A stretch of 64,000 nucleotides of DNA, from the NCBI GenBank assembly GCA_038503065.1, contig JBCAMK010000004.1:2617001-2681000 (forward strand). Reading direction: 5' to 3'. A program made the translations under genes and the position numbers. Positions within the stretch are counted from its first letter, which is position 1. The number at the start of each line of letters is the position of its first letter. The notes under the pieces are model-generated. The model saw nothing but the letters and a program-made list of their open reading frames with translations, ran no database searches and was not told where the DNA came from. Positions 59,247 to 64,000 of this stretch are shown piece after piece. Source of the stretch: Paragyromitra xinjiangensis. Lineage: Eukaryota; Ascomycota; Pezizomycetes; Pezizales; Discinaceae.

Positions 59247-60365
59247 TTAATTGTTAATAACATAAGTCCACTCGTAAAACACGGTTGGGTCACTCTCGGC
59301 AACATAATAAACACAGATCAGGTCCTCATCAACTGTCGGAATCGCCGACAAACGTGTCGACGCGGCGAGCGGCTGCGCATCGGAGATGACCGTCGAATTC
59401 CCCCAGCTTTGGTTGCTGTAGATAATCACACACAGAGACGACTGGTTGGTGCAGTAGAACAAGTACGCTTTGTCCCCGGCCATGCAGATCGCCATCGGCG
59501 TGTTCGGCTTTGCGTTATTGGCATTGGTGATTGTGCCCGCTGTTGCAGTTAGCTCGCCTCAAACTAGAGTGGGGGGTAGGGGGTACAGACATTGGCCCTC
59601 CGGGGGACTGAAATACTGCAGCACCGTATTCTTCTGGTAGATGCAGTAGCGCTTGCGTTCGACGCTGTTGTAGTAGGCTGCCAGCGAGGAGTCCTGGTCC
59701 GGTATGGGCTGGTACGCCGTGAACACACCGGGGTCGAGTTTGTACTCCGCGATCGTGCCAGGGTCGCTCTTATCCCTAGATACGCACTATTAGATCCTTA
59801 CAGTGCACCCCGCACCAGAGTCAACACATACGAGACGTAGTATAGCCAGCCGGTCTTCCCGTCGCCGCACGCCGCAAGACTATTCGACGCCGCAACGGGC
59901 TGGCGGTTGATGGGGCGGAACTCGGGACTAACAACACAGATTACATTATCGCTCGCCCTGATGCCGAAGACAAACAACTACCACTTTCAATCAGCACCGC
60001 CCCACCGCCCACCGCCTTATACACGCGAGACTCACCAAATCCTTCCAGTTAACCCATCCAAAGCAGCTCGGGTTCTTGACAAGCCCCTTAACCGGGAGAA
60101 CGGGATCAGCGCCTAGGACCGGGTGTGTGCCGCGTAGAGGCGCACCGTGGCCGAGTTTCCCGTGGTCATCGTCCCCGCGGGCTGAGCCAACACGGTACTG
60201 GATCTTAGTTTCTCTGGATTCCGCTTCACGACGCGCTACGACGGTGTTGGTGGACTGGCTGCTCGACGTCAGCCGGCTGAGGTTGACGTTTTGGTCAGTT
60301 GCGCAGTAGAAGAGCAAGATTTCGCTTGGGCGGGCGCGGTTGAGGGTTGCAGTGACGGCGGCCAT
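59247..60365 (-). CDS. Fucose-lectin-like beta-propeller protein
   Basis: Four introns-free blocks were joined: exons 60365-60036, 59977-59832, 59775-59591 and 59539-59247, 954 nt, giving 317 aa, close to the about 312 aa of fungal fucose-specific lectins of the AAL type. The protein consists of repeated blade-like units: an aromatic beta strand (ILLFYCATDQNVNLSRL, VFGIRASDNVICVVS, YLFYCTNQSSLCVIIYS, DLICVYYVAESDP) followed by Gly/Ser turns and A-A-S/T strands. No signal peptide, as in known fungal AAL-type lectins. I call it a propeller of lectin type; the sugar-binding Arg/Glu/Trp set of true fucose lectins is not clearly present, so ligand binding is unproven. It is divergent from the metallo-beta-lactamase-fold gene. 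Confidence 0.65.
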
Positions 60366-62139
60366 TGTGGTTATTCGATTCTTTAGATAGAGGCTGTGGT
60401 ATGGTATGAGAGAGTTTGGGGAATTGAGCGGAGAGGGATCTATGGGTATATATCTGAACTCGGCCGCGGAGTAGCCATCTAGGAGAGGAGAGGAACTTGT
60501 GATTAATGATCCTGAAGAAACTCCAAGATTTTTACCTTGCATAGGTTGTCTTCTGATGCCATATCGGACCTTTGTTGTTCTAGTGTGACCTCGGGTCAGG
60601 CCTATTGCATTGAACTTTCCCGCACCTATCTAGGTCTCAATTATCTTTCTAAGGGTGAGTTACTTTTGCCATTGGTGTACTTGGAGTGTTTCATGTGTTG
60701 AATTTCTAATTATAAAACAAAGTGATGTGAAGCTGAAGGTAGTCTAACTCCGTCTTGAGAACTTTTCGGCGAGTTCAGTCGATATCTATCTGCTATAGAG
60801 TAATGCCTCTTACTGTATTAGCTCACCTTCCCTGATTTTTCAGTAATATATGGAATGTACCACCTATCCATTATGTCAAAAACCGCACAAAAGTACCTAG
60901 CAATAACACTAACCCTTTCCGGGAAATACTTAGGGCTGAGTGTGTCGCGATTAAGCTGAAAATATGCAGAGAAAAAGGCTCCGATTCCCGGGTGAGTACG
61001 TGTACACGCCTACATATTTATCATCTCTCGATTTCTTGCATGCATACATACTTCAGCTTCATCGTGAACATTAGCTTAGCTAAATTATCAATGATTGTAT
61101 AAAGCTCAAGAGGTGTTTGAAACCATTGACATCTGAAAGCGGTGTGCAAATATGTCGGTCGTCAAAATAAGAGTTGCATATGCACGACTCCCCCGCAGCC
61201 GGCTAGAAAAAGCAAAAGTGATGACTGCGAAACACGGCACAATCCGACTTTGCGTCACACATAAATCAATCATGTTCCACGGAAATATATATACGGCAGT
61301 TATCGCACATTCCCAAAATAGGAAATGGCTGGCTAGGCAGCTCCAAATCGGCCTTTGAAAAAAGTTGGAAGGAGTGCCAAATCGGTTTTCAGGTATCAGA
61401 ATTAAATTACCACCCAGGGTAATTACTTCACAAGTATAGCAATTTTAATTAAAGTATTTCAACTCGGTCTAGTCCAGACCATTTCGTTATTTTTGAGAAT
61501 GTACGTATTTCCCCGCGTTTTGAATGTTGCATAAACCTTGTGGCAGCTGAGCTGCGAGGCGCAAATATAACGGCTGGGCAGGACTGAGATGCATATGGAG
61601 TGCGCTTATTAAAAAATACGTCTCTATGAGTCCAGAGTTTGAATCTCGCAACGCTGATCCAGTGCGTCATCACGAAGTGCGGAGATGATTGCCTTTCCGA
61701 ATTGAGCGGTAGCTACAGGTGCAGGTGGGTTTGCATTATCATCTAGGAGAGATTTGATATCAAGCCCAAGCCGTGGTTTCCGGGACCACCCATTGCATTA
61801 TCGGAAACTTGATGTTTCCATTACCGGATTAGCTCCAAATCCTACTTGTGCGAATCTTCCACGCCCCGAGAGCATCAAACCCCCTAGACTGAACTCTACT
61901 ATCCTGTAAACTTCAGTCTCAACTAACGCCGCCTTCTATCTTGGAATTGGATGCTCTTTGACTACACCGCACCGCCCTGAACCCGCTACTGAGAAAATTC
62001 CATTTTACACCCTGATCGGTATCTAAATCTTTCACAAGACAGAGACAGAGAACAATAACTTACTAGCACATCACGGCCTGATTCCCACTCTGCGTATCCA
62101 AAACTCCACAATTCTCTCGGGTGGCGACCACCAGCAATC
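60366..62139. promoter_or_regulatory. Divergent intergenic region, lectin-like and MBL-fold genes
   Basis: 1.77 kb between start codons. A TATATA-type sequence lies about 85 bp upstream of the lectin-like start (near 60448-60455). No gene is supported; motif-free frames such as 61152-61358 are ignored. Confidence 0.4.
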
Positions 62140-64000
62140 ATGGCTTCCCCAGACCCCGATTCAAAGTACCGTGGCGTAGACAGTGTGCACATCAACGTCG
62201 GCCAAGGCGACAGCGCCGTCCATCTACTCGTAGACACCACGGACGTGTCCAAAGACCCGGTGATCCTCCGTGCCACTCTCATCGACGGGGGCAAGGGCGA
62301 CGGGTTTCAAAAAATCAAAGACTCGATCACGATGCTCATGACCCGCTACCAGCTTCCGGTGGGGGTAACGAATCTGCAGTTCGACAGCATAGTGCTGACG
62401 CACTGGGACCTAGACCACTACAAGGGCGTGTTGGATCTACTAAACGACGACCTGCACGAGCAAATCGAGGAGATTAAGAAGACGCATCCGCCGACACCGG
62501 CGGAGATCGCGGCGATGCAGTGCAAGTACCTGAAGTATAGTGGCGCGGGCAGGGGCACTCCACTGACGACGTTCTATGTGCCATACTGGGACGGCTCGTC
62601 GAAGGGGTTCTACGTGCCGGGGAGCAGTGGCCGGAAACGGAAGTACCCAAACGACCGGCCGAAGGTGCTGGAGAAGAGCGGCACCTTGCCAGACTGGTTA
62701 CTAGACTTCAAGACGTATGCGCATAGCGACGGACGCAAGGCGAAGCCAGAGCCAGAGGCCGGCGGGTTCACGTTCACCGGGCTGTGTAGTCTGTGCTATG
62801 ACCCCGCCCGCATGATCGGGGTGAATTTTCTTGACAATGTACGCTTAACGACGAAGGGGTATCAGGATGTTACGGACCCAGGGGATCTTGTGGATAGTGT
62901 CACTTGGCAGAAGGGCGCGCCGGTGGGAATTTTTTGTGTCGGTTGCTATGATGCAGTTATTGGGGATAAGGATCCGACATTTGTAGTAGGTTGCTAAAGT
63001 GGGGATAGGATAGGATATCGATAGGGGCTAACGGAATAGGTGTTTATTGTCGATGAGCCAAACGAGGCAAAGAACTGGCCGTCGATCGCCGCCATCGTGC
63101 TGTGGAAGGACTCTAAGAAGGTGTCGCATTACTTTGCGGGCGATGCGTGGTATGTCACTGAGGAGCGGCTGGCTCAGTGGATCAATGCGCCGGTGGTGAG
63201 TATGAAGCTCAGGTGAGTGACTATGTTCCAGTATTTCGTTCGCCCAACTCTGATGACAATTGCAATGCAAGCCACCATGGATCGTGGACGTCGACGCCAG
63301 TCTCATTGCTGGATACCTTCAAGCCGAAGAGAATTGTGATCAGCGCGGGGAACGAATACTGGCATCCGTGTATGTACCTCGACTCCGCTCGATGTGATAT
63401 GATACGAGTAAATATTGATAGAGCTGGGGTGGATAGCCTGGGGGACACTGATGTATCTCAATACCTGGCTTTTTGACCAGCCCGAACTGCGGCCTATCCT
63501 CGCAACTCGGTGCGCTATAACTATACCTCATAGATAACCGTATCCAATACTAAGCCCTTGTCTAGGTACCCCTACTACTGTCTTCGCACCAGTGACACGC
63601 AGCAATTCCCAAATCAACGGGGCTTCGGCGACTACAACGACTTCATCGAGGGCACCGACCCGAAGAAAAAGGAGCGTAAAGAGTTCTTCGAGCTCCTGTC
63701 GGAGCAATACACCAACCTGAACGCCAAGAACCCGACAGCGTGGCACCCGATCGAAGATCTACGGGCCCAGGCCAAAAGCTGGTTCGACAACACCGCCAAG
63801 GCATTGCCTGCAAAGTGGCATGATTACAACAACCAGGCGTGGATGGGGCAGCAGATTGAGAGTGCGTGGGGCGACAGCTTGAGCCCTATGTACCAGAAGG
63901 GCCCGAGTCCGACAAATGACAGACGGGCGGTGCAGACGAATCACATTGTTATCAAGTCGCGGTACCTCGATACAGAGGACGGTGGGATAAGAATTCATTT
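62140..64000 (+). CDS. Metallo-beta-lactamase-fold hydrolase (ComEC-type MBL), 3' truncated by window
   Basis: Exons: 62140-62985, 63040-63212, 63272-63369, 63437-63509 and 63566 to beyond the window end; about 541 aa are visible. The fold signatures are HINVGQGDS at 18-25, DGG at 49-51, LTHWDLDHYKG with His88, Asp90, Asp92 and His93, YFAGDAW with Asp317, and KLSHHGS with His341/His342 across the second intron. These match the di-metal hydrolases related to the MBL domain of ComEC. The internal 73 nt exon (WGTLMYLNTWLFDQPELRPI) is needed to keep the family sequence RYPYYCLRTSD in frame. After residue 395 comes a charged C-terminal extension of unknown function. No signal peptide. The substrate is unknown; phosphodiester or lactone hydrolysis are the usual choices. 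Confidence 0.85.

Noticed and set aside
63177..63476. Plus-strand frame reading through introns of the MBL-fold gene
   Set aside because: It crosses two introns; the spliced model restores KLSHHGS and RYPYY family sequence.

Overview
The window is nuclear DNA of a filamentous ascomycete (Pezizomycotina; a leotiomycete is my guess, from general feel only). Genes carry many 45-90 nt GT..AG introns with CTAAC/CTGAC-type branch sites. The families are typical of such fungi: a LaeA-like methyltransferase, CAZymes, an MFS sugar transporter, a NACHT-ankyrin protein and a fungal lectin-type propeller. Gene-poor stretches hold decayed DNA transposons. All gene models below were spliced by hand from reading-frame continuity, splice sites and family motifs; none is supported by RNA data.

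Layout. 1-3.6 kb is gene-poor with one degenerate minus-strand membrane-protein candidate. At 3.6-6.5 kb lies a membrane-anchored sulfatase-fold protein (-). At 8.4-14.7 kb are a TauD/TfdA dioxygenase (-) and a flavin monooxygenase (+), transcribed divergently from a 346 bp region, followed by an MFS sugar transporter (-). At 16.2-21.8 kb a GH127-type beta-L-arabinofuranosidase (-) and a secreted GH39-like glycosidase (+) are divergent; with the transporter they look like a small plant-glycan utilisation locus. At 22-30.3 kb are a membrane-anchored SAM methyltransferase, a ZZ zinc-finger/polyproline protein, a frameshifted uncharacterised gene whose first intron contains a 434 bp tandem-repeat element with terminal inverted repeats, and a small secreted protein. 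30-47 kb is mostly gene-poor: a mariner-type relic nested in a second inverted repeat, an 11-exon LaeA-like methyltransferase, a 1,066 bp Mutator-like element with near-identical 180 bp TIRs and a 10 bp target duplication, a fold-back element, and a NACHT-ankyrin pseudogene broken by frameshifts, a 14 bp duplication and stops of the CAA/CAG-to-TAA/TAG type.

48.4-64 kb is the most unusual part. Two very large soluble proteins of unknown function (about 1,376 and 1,117 aa) are transcribed divergently from a 723 bp region. They are followed by a six-bladed-propeller lectin-like protein (-) and a metallo-beta-lactamase-fold hydrolase (+) that runs off the window end. The giant pair is the best candidate here for an undescribed system; its function is not predictable from sequence by eye.

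Three introns in two unrelated genes (MFS transporter and GH39-like) share an introner-like core and lie in opposite orientations relative to their host genes. I found no tRNA, rRNA or CRISPR.
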